DNA of 7,621 nt, taken from positions 1 through 7,621 of the forward strand of contig URCX01000099.1 in NCBI GenBank assembly GCA_900546465.1, in the 5' to 3' direction. Positions within the stretch are counted from its first letter, which is position 1, and each line of letters opens with the position of its first letter. Positions 1-5,335 of this stretch are shown piece by piece. The notes beneath the pieces were generated by a model, which saw only the letters and a list, made by a program, of their open reading frames with translations, ran no database searches and was not told the DNA's origin. Source of the DNA: an uncultured Bacteroidota bacterium (lineage in GTDB: Bacteria > Bacteroidota > Bacteroidia > Bacteroidales > P3). A program made the translations under genes and the position numbers.

Positions 1-914
1 TTTTGGTTTTTATTGCCCGCCTCATCTTCGTCCAACCATAAGTCCGGATAGGTTCTTTTTATGTCATACGGCATTAAACCTGCAAAAATGGCATTCCTTG
101 CAAACTGTGTAGTGGAAGGGATTATGCTGTAATAAAGGTCCTCTGCCTCCACATGCAAATAAGGTTCAATCATAGGTTGCAAGGCTTTCCATTGGTCGAA
201 GCGGAAGTTATCTATCACTATCAAAAACGAGGGTTTATCCTCCTTCAATTTCGGAAAGACTTTCTTCTGCAAGAGTCTGTGAGAGAATAATGGTACATCT
301 TCGTTCCCTTTCTTTATCCAAGAAATATAGTTTCTCTCATAGTATTTGGAGAACTGTATATTTGCTTCGGTTTTCTGCTGTTTCAATATCTCGAAAATAC
401 TTTTGTCGTTTGACTCTGCAAGCTCTATTTCCCAATAAACCAACTTTTTGTAAATCTCTGTCCACTCTTCAAAATCGGGATTTTCCATCATTCTCAAACC
501 GATTCGGTTAAATTCCTGCCTGTAATTCATGGTAGATTGCTCACTCACAAGACGCTTGGTCTCCAAATGCTTTTTCAAGGTAAGCAATATCTGATTGGGA
601 TTGACCGGTTTTATGAGATAATCCGAAATCTTGCTGCCGATGGCTTGCTCCATTATATGTTCCTCTTCGCTCTTGGTAATCATGATAACGGGTAAGGCGG
701 GATAACGGTTCTTTATCATCGTAAGGACTTCCAATCCCGTCAAACCGGGCATGTTTTCGTCCAAAAACATAATATCGACCGAACGTGCAGCCAGAATATC
801 AAGGGCTTCATTGCCATCAACAGCAGGCAATACATCATAACCCTTGGTTTCCAAGAAAAGAATATACGGTTTCAATAAGTCGATTTCGTCATCGACCCAG
901 AGTATCTGTGCCAT
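1..914 (-). CDS. porX: PorX-type response regulator with PglZ domain, 3' end outside the window
   Basis: The first 304 codons of a protein usually a little over 500 residues long are present; the gene continues beyond base 1. Seen: an N-terminal receiver domain (about residues 3-120) with acidic residues D8/D9 after ILWV, phosphoacceptor D52 in MFLDENMPG, T80 and K102 followed by proline. After a linker, a PglZ domain of the alkaline phosphatase superfamily begins, with IDNFRFDQW at 234-242 (D235 a likely metal ligand) and PSTTQFAR at 266-273 carrying the probable catalytic threonine. Known: PorX works with the sensor kinase PorY to control type IX secretion genes, and its PglZ domain is a zinc-dependent phosphatase. 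Its output is not a DNA-binding domain. The ATG at 914 gives the canonical receiver N-terminus. The 71-base gap upstream shows no clear TAnnTTTG promoter, so read-through from the upstream genes is possible. Confidence in the family is high. Confidence 0.93.
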   Translation of the reverse strand, partial: MAQILWVDDEIDLLKPYILFLETKGYDVLPAVDGNEALDILAARSVDIMFLDENMPGLTGLEVLTMIKNRYPALPVIMITKSEEEHIMEQAIGSKISDYLIKPVNPNQILLTLKKHLETKRLVSEQSTMNYRQEFNRIGLRMMENPDFEEWTEIYKKLVYWEIELAESNDKSIFEILKQQKTEANIQFSKYYERNYISWIKKGNEDVPLFSHRLLQKKVFPKLKEDKPSFLIVIDNFRFDQWKALQPMIEPYLHVEAEDLYYSIIPSTTQFARNAIFAGLMPYDIKRTYPDLWLDEDEAGNKNQ

Positions 915-985
915 AATATTTCCATTAAAAGGTTTTACTTATAGGAAACGTTTCAGCACTCGAAAATGTTATGCCTTCAGGAAAA

Positions 986-1927
986 CTATTTGAGGAAATC
1001 GACAATCTTTTCCTCGTCCAAAGTTATCGACTTAAACAAATCGACCACTTTGCCGTCCTCCAACAATACCACCAAAGGCTGCCTGCCCTTTGTTGCCGAA
1101 AGAAAATCCATAGGCGGGACGAGTACGGAAGGCAGATGTTCGACATTTGTGGAAGAATAAAACTTCTCTATGTTGTTTTCATTGCCCCAAAAAGCCACAA
1201 CGAAGTCCTCCTTTGCCAAATCGTGCCTTTCAATCATCACATTCAACTTGATTGCCGTCCTTTTGCAATGCTTGCAACCGGTGGAATACAAGCACAAGAC
1301 TTTTTTGCCTTTTTCCACATTCAAATCTGCAAGTCCCTCATTCTTCAAAAGCAAATCGAACTTCTCCATATCAAGACTCGCACTCTTGTCATAGAGAGAA
1401 TAAACAATCAAATCGGGAGCTTTTATGGTGTAAGCCGTAGCCGTACTCAACACAAAGAATGCCAAGCATAAGTACTTGCACCATTTCTTTTTCAAGCCCT
1501 GTTGCCAAAACAAGAAATAGGACAGAGCCAATAAAATCACGTTCTTTACAATCGTCTGAGCATCGGAAAGAATCAATACTGTACCGAAGCAATGACAATT
1601 CTCCTCGGAAACATCAAACAAAAGGGGTTTGAGCAAGACATAGAGCGTAAAGAAAGCCAAAGAAGCTATTGTCAACCAACGGACAAGCCTTTGGCAAAGC
1701 CCTGCAACCAGAGACAAACCCACAAACGCCTCAAAGCCGACAAGAAACCTTGTCAGAAACTGAGTAAAATTCCAAGAGAACAGTTTATGTTCAAAAACGA
1801 ACATATCCACGGCATCAATCGATAAGTACTTTGTAAGGGCAGAGACAATGAATACCGCTCCTATCAATACCCTTGCCGCAATGCCGATTGTCCGTTTCGC
1901 CGATATAGTGTCTAACTCTCTGTACAC
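986..1927 (-). CDS. Membrane redox protein: MauE/DoxX-like module plus thioredoxin-like domain
   Basis: A 313-residue protein. Seen: about five hydrophobic segments (roughly residues 15-35, 60-78, 85-103, 126-142 and 149-168) with a C-x-C followed by FG at 111-115, as in MauE/DoxX-type redox membrane proteins. After residue 180 a soluble domain follows with the order of a thioredoxin fold: a hydrophobic strand, CKHC at 218-221, then QPLVVLLEDGK at 283-293 where the cis-proline loop belongs. It probably carries thiol reducing or oxidising power across or at the inner membrane; the direction is not visible. The start is a GTG at 1927. It overlaps the stop of the upstream lipoprotein gene by 16 bases, an in-frame TGA lies 51 bases upstream of it, and no ATG precedes the first transmembrane segment, so translation is probably coupled. 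Its substrate is unknown; the adjacent cysteine-rich lipoproteins are the obvious candidates by position. Confidence 0.85.
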   Translation of the reverse strand: MYRELDTISAKRTIGIAARVLIGAVFIVSALTKYLSIDAVDMFVFEHKLFSWNFTQFLTRFLVGFEAFVGLSLVAGLCQRLVRWLTIASLAFFTLYVLLKPLLFDVSEENCHCFGTVLILSDAQTIVKNVILLALSYFLFWQQGLKKKWCKYLCLAFFVLSTATAYTIKAPDLIVYSLYDKSASLDMEKFDLLLKNEGLADLNVEKGKKVLCLYSTGCKHCKRTAIKLNVMIERHDLAKEDFVVAFWGNENNIEKFYSSTNVEHLPSVLVPPMDFLSATKGRQPLVVLLEDGKVVDLFKSITLDEEKIVDFLK

Positions 1928-2130
1928 GATACCGCAGTAGCAGAAGTTCCAGGAAGCGCTTTCTTGCTCAACAATTCATCTATATTTATCGCAGAGCAAT
2001 CTCCGTCATAATCCGCAACCGTTGTTGTTTGACCGTTATCATACGTACACAAACAATCCGTTGTATCGGCACAGGAGAAGAAAGCAAAGCTCGCTGCAAA
2101 TAAGGCAAGCGAAAAAACAATCTTTTTCAT
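1912..2130 (-). CDS. Mini-lipoprotein with four conserved cysteines (copy A)
   Basis: A 72-residue predicted lipoprotein of unknown function. Seen: MKK start, a hydrophobic signal segment and a lipobox ending FFSC with lipidated C20, followed by only about 52 mature residues. The non-lipid cysteines C26, C28, C45 and C69 correspond to those of the neighbouring paralog at 2214-2453: a C-x-C pair six residues after the lipid cysteine, a D-C in the middle and an S-C near the end. An ATG at 2148 would add six residues (MKIEID) before the signal peptide; the ATG at 2130 is preferred because it gives a standard MKK signal. The gene overlaps the downstream membrane redox gene by 16 bases and follows a hairpin at 2161-2193. 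Alanine follows the lipid cysteine, so there is no obvious inner-membrane retention signal, and outer-membrane or periplasmic anchoring is likely. I do not recognise a named family. Confidence 0.85.
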   Translation of the reverse strand: MKKIVFSLALFAASFAFFSCADTTDCLCTYDNGQTTTVADYDGDCSAINIDELLSKKALPGTSATAVSCTES

Positions 2131-2160
2131 GTCAATTTCTATTTTCATATTACAAAATAT

Positions 2161-2193
2161 GGGGAACTCCTTCCTTAGAAAGAAGCGTTCCCC
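2161..2193 (-). terminator. Hairpin between the two mini-lipoprotein genes (terminator or attenuator)
   Basis: Outer arms of 7 bp (GGGGAAC/GTTCCCC), then a small 1x2 internal loop, then about 6 more pairs including one G-T pair, and a four-base loop. On the minus strand it is followed by ATATTTTG, a weak T-run, and then by possible starts of the next gene at 2148 and 2130. It begins 20 bases after the upstream stop codon. It may partly end transcription after the first lipoprotein gene or stabilise that part of the message. Because the next gene starts so close, complete termination here would leave copy A without an obvious promoter. Confidence 0.6.
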
Positions 2194-2213
2194 ATCATAA
2201 ATCTTAGTTCAGA

Positions 2214-2453
2214 TTACTTTTCTTCGCAAGAAAGAACGATTGTTCCAAGTTGTTCTATACCTTGCCATTTATCGCTCAAAGTAAGATCACCCAATTTAAC
2301 TTGATCGCAATCGTTATCGAATTCTGTAACTGTTCCTACAACACCCACAGCTTCTCCGTCGATTGTTGCTTTACATTCACAATCTGATTTGTTGTCGCAA
2401 GAAGCGAATGCAAACATGGCAACGCCTCCCAAAATAAACAATGCTTTTTTCAT
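2214..2453 (-). CDS. Mini-lipoprotein with four conserved cysteines (copy B)
   Basis: A 79-residue predicted lipoprotein, paralogous to the product of 1912-2130. Seen: MKKALFILGG signal segment, lipobox FASC with lipidated C19, aspartate at +2, then C25 and C27 as a C-x-C, C49 in a D-N-D-C context and C76 in S-C-E near the C-terminus. Around the shared cysteines the two copies also share S/T-D-C-x-C, a central glycine, an aromatic or F-D stretch before D-x-D-C and an acidic tail. In copy B there are 21 residues between the C-x-C and the central cysteine, against 16 in copy A. Four cysteines in about 60 mature residues suggest one or two disulfides in the periplasm or at the surface. A +2 aspartate retains lipoproteins in the inner membrane in E. 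coli, but that rule is not established for Bacteroidetes. Function unknown. Confidence 0.87.
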   Translation of the reverse strand: MKKALFILGGVAMFAFASCDNKSDCECKATIDGEAVGVVGTVTEFDNDCDQVKLGDLTLSDKWQGIEQLGTIVLSCEEK

Positions 2454-2539
2454 AGTATTTAAACTTTTACTTTTTCATTCCTACTCTATTCAAGGATTTT
2501 CGGACTTCTCCCGGCTGCCCGTTATACAGGCTTACCTAT

Positions 2540-3007
2540 TTATTTTCTATTCTTTTTAGACTTAACCAATGCTTTTTGTACTGTACCCTTATATGCAGGT
2601 TCATTCAAGCATTCACTAACTGCTGCTTCCTCTGCTGCTGCTCTTTGTGATAGTTCCTTATACTTTTTGAACGCCTCTGTTCCGTTAGTTTTGTTCTTTT
2701 GAGCTGCTTCCAACTCATCAGCAAACTTAACAAAACTCTCTACCTTTGCTTTGCAAGGATCTTCTTTTGCAACTTTTGCAGCAGGTGCTGCTTTTTCAGA
2801 TTTTGCATTTGATTTTGCAGCAGGTTTTGTTTCTTTCTTTGCAACAGGAGCTTCTGCTTCTTCTTCAGCAGCAGGAACTTCCGCTACTTGTTCTACTTGT
2901 GTTTCCTCAGCAGGAGTTGCTGTCTCTGTTGTGGTTTCTGTTTTTCCGCCACATGCAGCCATCAATGCTATTACGGCTGCTCCCAAAAATACTCTTCTCA
3001 ATTTCAT
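2540..3007 (-). CDS. Ala/Glu/Lys-rich lipoprotein with a helical C-terminal domain
   Basis: A 155-residue predicted lipoprotein of unknown function. Seen: a basic N-terminus (MKLRR), a hydrophobic stretch and a lipobox LMAAC with C19 followed by two glycines. Residues 23-82 are low complexity, first T/E/P-rich and then A/K/P-rich, and probably form an extended linker that holds the rest away from the membrane. The C-terminal part, about 83-150, is charged and likely helical, with C85 and C133 that could pair in a disulfide. A Bacteroidetes-type promoter lies directly upstream (3048-3078), giving a leader of about 30-35 bases. The two mini-lipoprotein genes follow on the same strand after 86 bases with no convincing terminator, so they may share this transcript. 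The low-complexity linker makes similarity searches unreliable; only the C-terminal domain is informative. Confidence 0.85.
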   Translation of the reverse strand: MKLRRVFLGAAVIALMAACGGKTETTTETATPAEETQVEQVAEVPAAEEEAEAPVAKKETKPAAKSNAKSEKAAPAAKVAKEDPCKAKVESFVKFADELEAAQKNKTNGTEAFKKYKELSQRAAAEEAAVSECLNEPAYKGTVQKALVKSKKNRK

Positions 3008-3047
3008 TTTATATATGCTTTAAAGTGAATATATTTCTTAGCACGGG

Positions 3048-3078
3048 CAAAGGTACAAAAAAATCATTCTTTTGCAAG
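3048..3078 (-). promoter_or_regulatory. Bacteroidetes sigma-70-type promoter before the Ala/Glu/Lys-rich lipoprotein
   Basis: Read on the minus strand, a perfect -7 box TACCTTTG (3048-3055) is preceded, after exactly 19 bases, by CTTG (3075-3078), one mismatch from the -33 consensus TTTG. This arrangement fits the known Bacteroidetes primary promoter. It lies in the 139-base gap between the DAHP synthase stop and the lipoprotein start and would begin transcription near 3041. Confidence 0.72.
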
Positions 3079-3146
3079 ACTTTATGTTCGTTTTTTCTTC
3101 CCCTTTTTCTTTTCTGTATTGCATAACAAATACTTAGCGTTTTCAT

Positions 3147-4202
3147 TTATTCGTCTCCTTTCAGCATTTCGTCCTGTATGAATACTGATTCTTTATGGAT
3201 TTGTTCGAATATTTCCTTAATAAATTCGCCATTCAAGCCCTTGGGTTCGGCTTGTTGCATACGTTCTTTCAAGAGTTTATCCCATCTGTTTATTTGTAAT
3301 ACGGACATATTCTTCTGTTTCTTTATGTGTGAAACCTGCCTCGATATTTGCATTCTTTTTCCTAAAAGGCCGATTATCTCCGTATCTATCTTGTCTATCT
3401 TCTCCCGTAACAGCTCCAAGTCGGTTTGCCTTTGGTCTTCTTCACGTGTAATCTTCAATCCATCGATTAAGTTGTGCAACTGCTCGGGGGTGAGCTGCTG
3501 CAAAGCGTCTGTTTTAGCCTCTTCGGGACAAGGGTGCATTTCCACCATCAAGCCGTCGAAGCACAGGTTCATCGCTGTCTGTGCAAGCTCGAAGACAAGT
3601 TCCCTTTTGCCGGCGATATGGCTCGGGTCGCATAAGATTTTCAGCTCCGGCATAAGTCGTCTCAGCTCTATGGGTATCTGCCACAGCGGACTCTGTCTGT
3701 AAATGCCGTTATCGGCAAGGGAGAAACCTCTGTGTATGGCATAAACATTTCGACAGTTGCTTTTTTGCAGTCGTTCCATTGCTCCAATCCAGAGTTTCAA
3801 ATCCGGATTGAGCGGGTTCTTTACAAATATAGGTTTATCCGTTCCGCTTAATGCCTCTGCTATTTCCTGCATGGAGAAAGGATTGCCAGAGGTTCTCGCT
3901 CCAATCCACAATGCGTCCACACCGCTTTTCCGACACAGTTCCACATGTTCTGCACTTGCCACCTCGGTACATACTCTCAGTCCGAAAGTTTTCTGCACCT
4001 CCGAAAGCCAAGCCAAGCCCTCCTCTCCCACTCCCTCAAAGGCAGAAGGGCGTGTACGCGGCTTCCAAAGCCCTGCACGAAACAGCACGTTGGGATAAGC
4101 AACAAGCCTTGCTGCTGCGGACATAAGCATTTCCCTGCTCTCTGCCGAGCAAGGTCCTGCAATCAACAACTTATCAGTTGAGACAAATCTCAATCCTGTC
4201 AT
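3147..4202 (-). CDS. Bifunctional DAHP synthase (type I-beta) / chorismate mutase
   Basis: A 351-residue cytosolic enzyme of the shikimate pathway. Seen: DAHP synthase signatures LLIAGPCSAES (12-22), KPRT (47-50), an R-T-S-G-N-P segment (103-108), FVKNP (126-130), HRGF (157-160), CDPSHIAGKR (191-200) and EMHP (221-224). From about residue 258 an AroQ-type chorismate mutase follows, beginning LELLREKIDKIDTEIIGLL and running through KRMQISRQVSHIKK. The first domain joins phosphoenolpyruvate and erythrose 4-phosphate; the second turns chorismate into prephenate. Known: this domain order occurs in Porphyromonas and other Bacteroidetes, where the mutase domain can mediate allosteric control of the synthase by prephenate. 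The start is well fixed, because an in-frame TGA directly precedes the ATG at 4202. The gene overlaps the upstream 63-residue ORF by 29 bases. The gene name differs between genomes, so no symbol is given. Confidence 0.95.
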   Translation of the reverse strand: MTGLRFVSTDKLLIAGPCSAESREMLMSAAARLVAYPNVLFRAGLWKPRTRPSAFEGVGEEGLAWLSEVQKTFGLRVCTEVASAEHVELCRKSGVDALWIGARTSGNPFSMQEIAEALSGTDKPIFVKNPLNPDLKLWIGAMERLQKSNCRNVYAIHRGFSLADNGIYRQSPLWQIPIELRRLMPELKILCDPSHIAGKRELVFELAQTAMNLCFDGLMVEMHPCPEEAKTDALQQLTPEQLHNLIDGLKITREEDQRQTDLELLREKIDKIDTEIIGLLGKRMQISRQVSHIKKQKNMSVLQINRWDKLLKERMQQAEPKGLNGEFIKEIFEQIHKESVFIQDEMLKGDE

Positions 4203-4365
4203 TCAAACTCTTGCTAAAAGTGGAATAAACAGCGGGATTACTTTTTTTCTTACCCTTTGCAGCATTTCCGTTTGCTGCCTGTTCTGCTTTCAGATGTCTG
4301 ACCTCCTCTTCCAAATCTTCTTCCCAGAGGTCTATCTGTCTGTTGAAATAGTAAAAATCTTCCAT
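4174..4365 (-). CDS. Small charged protein of unknown function
   Basis: A 63-residue ORF starting MEDFYYFNRQIDLWEEDLEE. Seen: an aromatic and strongly acidic first half, probably one amphipathic helix, then an A/N/K-rich basic stretch (about 31-41, including KGKKK) and a short tail ending in CLN. There is no signal peptide or membrane segment, so it is probably cytosolic. The reading frame extends upstream to a TTG at 4422, but the ATG at 4365 is preferred: it is preceded by a purine-rich AAAGAGAA at a suitable distance. The gene lies between the ECF sigma gene (88-base gap) and the DAHP synthase gene (29-base overlap), all on one strand. The place directly after a sigma gene is where an anti-sigma factor often sits, but the protein lacks the membrane and zinc-binding features of the common types, so this role is speculation. 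I do not recognise the family. Confidence 0.68.
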   Translation of the reverse strand: MEDFYYFNRQIDLWEEDLEEEVRHLKAEQAANGNAAKGKKKSNPAVYSTFSKSLNDRIEICLN

Positions 4366-4367
4366 AT

Positions 4368-4408
4368 ACGTTCTCTTTGATTTCAAACCCTTTGTATCAA
4401 GAGAACGT
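4368..4408 (-). repeat. 10-bp inverted repeat covering the ribosome binding site of the 63-residue gene
   Basis: The arms 4368-4377 and 4399-4408 are perfectly complementary (ACGTTCTCTT/AAGAGAACGT on the plus strand) with a 21-base spacer. In the minus-strand RNA the 3' arm contains most of the AGAGAA purine stretch that is the only visible Shine-Dalgarno-like sequence for the ATG at 4365. The folded form would therefore hide the ribosome binding site. Confidence 0.6.
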
Positions 4409-4410
4409 CT

Positions 4411-4436
4411 GAGGTGATACAATATTGTACCACCTC
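4411..4436. repeat. 26-bp near-perfect palindrome between the sigma gene and the 63-residue gene
   Basis: Outer arms GAGGTG (4411-4416) and CACCTC (4431-4436) flank a centre ACAATATTGT that is itself self-complementary; one base pair of the 13 is mismatched. It has no real loop, which suits a site for a dimeric DNA-binding protein. As RNA it would form a hairpin downstream of the sigma gene, but on the minus strand no T-run follows, so a minus-strand Rho-independent terminator is unlikely. On the plus strand a T-rich stretch follows, but no gene reads that way here. Confidence 0.6.
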
Positions 4437-4453
4437 ATGGCTTTTCTTTTTTA

Positions 4454-5041
4454 TTATATGGTAAGGACGATGGAATTTTCCTTAGCCAACTTACGCATAT
4501 TTATAAGTGCGTATCGCATTCTGCCCAATGCGGTATTTATGCTTACGCCTGTTTTGTCGGCAATTTCTTTGAAAGACATGTCGGCATAGTGTCGCATTAT
4601 CAAAACACGTCTCTGCTCCTCCGGCAACTGCTTTACCAACCGCCTGATGTCTTTGTGTATTTGTTTGCGGATTATTCTGTTTTCTGCCGATTCGTCGAAG
4701 CTGTCTATCATCTCGAATATGTCATTGTCCTCGGTAGAATGCAACAACTTCAACTTTTGGTTCTTTCTGAAATGATCTATGACGAGATTATGGGCAATTC
4801 TCATGACCCACTGTATCAACTTTCCCTCGTCCCGATAAATTCCGGCACGTAATGTGGTGTCCACCTTTATGAAAGTCTCTTGGAAAATGTCGTCCGACAA
4901 AGCTCTATCTTTAACCATGGAGAATATATAGTTGTATATTCTCTGCTGATGCCTTGCCATCAATACCTCGAACGCTTCTTTCTCGCCCGCGGCATAAGCC
5001 TTGACCAAGTCGAAATCATTTCTTTCATCTGCTCTGCTCAT
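4454..5041 (-). CDS. ECF-type RNA polymerase sigma factor
   Basis: A 195-residue sigma-70 family protein of usual ECF length. Seen: region 2 at about residues 25-93, with the region 2.2-like DIFQETFIKV (51-60) and the DNA-melting and -10-binding part W78 to RKN94. A variable acidic linker (101-122) is followed by region 4 (about 128-186) with LPEEQRRVLIMRHYADMSFKEIA and a helix-turn-helix at TGVSINTALGRMRYAL. The ATG at 5041 has a good AAAGGAG ribosome binding site. No transmembrane anti-sigma gene or TonB-type receptor lies beside it, so it is probably not a typical iron- or glycan-starvation ECF unit. Known: in P. gingivalis the ECF factor SigP binds PorX and drives type IX secretion genes. 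Finding an ECF gene about 3.5 kb from porX makes a SigP ortholog possible, but I cannot confirm it from the sequence alone. Confidence 0.93.
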   Translation of the reverse strand: MSRADERNDFDLVKAYAAGEKEAFEVLMARHQQRIYNYIFSMVKDRALSDDIFQETFIKVDTTLRAGIYRDEGKLIQWVMRIAHNLVIDHFRKNQKLKLLHSTEDNDIFEMIDSFDESAENRIIRKQIHKDIRRLVKQLPEEQRRVLIMRHYADMSFKEIADKTGVSINTALGRMRYALINMRKLAKENSIVLTI

Positions 5042-5080
5042 AAAAACTCCTTTCTTGTAAAATGTGTTTAAGGGTTGCTT

Positions 5081-5218
5081 TTATTCACCCGAAATCATCA
5101 TTTTGCGGTTTCTGTAAAAGAAGTAATAATGTTGCTCTATAATTTCTTCGTTTTCGTTAATCAAGGAATTGTCGCTGCAAAGATATGCCAAAAGCTCGTA
5201 CTTTCCAAACTTTTTCAT
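5081..5218 (-). CDS. Possible 45-residue ORF upstream of the sigma gene
   Basis: An open frame from ATG at 5218 to TAA at 5081 would encode 45 residues starting MKKFGKYELLAYLCSDNSLI and rich in E, N, Y and F, with a basic aromatic stretch (YYFFYRNRK) near the end. An in-frame TGA lies 9 bases upstream of the ATG, so the frame starts there. It ends 39 bases before the sigma factor ATG. The upstream GAAGAAAA is a weak ribosome binding site. A good promoter at 5178-5209 overlaps its first codons. If that is the sigma promoter, this ORF needs another start of transcription further up or is not a gene. It is kept as a candidate because its composition is protein-like for a leader region. No family recognised. 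Confidence 0.35.
   Translation of the reverse strand: MKKFGKYELLAYLCSDNSLINENEEIIEQHYYFFYRNRKMMISGE
5178..5209 (-). promoter_or_regulatory. Bacteroidetes sigma-70-type promoter before the ECF sigma gene
   Basis: On the minus strand a perfect -33 TTTG (5206-5209) is followed after 20 bases by a perfect -7 box TATCTTTG (5178-5185). Transcription would begin near 5171 and leave an untranslated leader of about 130 bases before the sigma factor ATG at 5041. This is the best match to the Bacteroidetes promoter pattern that I see in the window. Confidence 0.75.
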
Positions 5219-5335
5219 GGATTTTCTTCACAATATTTTTTCAACAAACTGATTGACAGATTGTTCACCAAGATTTATTTTTGCCTATTTATCATTTCCT
5301 CAAAGCCTATGCCGCCAAGAGCTTAACGAAACGCC

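Noticed and set aside
290..511. A 73-codon plus-strand frame opposite porX
   Set aside because: It is a shadow of the PorX linker region; the minus-strand protein is unambiguous.
945..954. 10-bp perfect palindrome GAAACGTTTC upstream of porX
   Set aside because: Too short to separate from chance in a 71-base gap, with no second copy in the window that would suggest an operator.
971..1471. A 166-codon plus-strand frame opposite the membrane redox gene
   Set aside because: It lies opposite the thioredoxin-like domain, which is clearly coding, and shows no family signature.
2454..2539. Possible terminator after the Ala/Glu/Lys-rich lipoprotein gene
   Set aside because: Only 3-4 bp self-complementary pieces are present and no T-run follows, so I do not call a terminator.
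2746..3126. Leucine/glutamine-rich plus-strand frame, and an alanine/serine-rich one beside it
   Set aside because: They are mirror images of the GCA/GAA/AAA-rich low-complexity codons of the lipoprotein at 2540-3007.
4366..4422. Upstream extension of the 63-residue gene to a TTG at 4422
   Set aside because: It would start inside the palindrome with no ribosome binding site, while the ATG at 4365 has a purine-rich one.
5075..5326. An 83-codon plus-strand frame in the 400-base gap
   Set aside because: Its hydrophobic composition comes from AT-rich DNA; there is no ribosome binding site or promoter, and a minus-strand promoter and candidate ORF lie in the same place.
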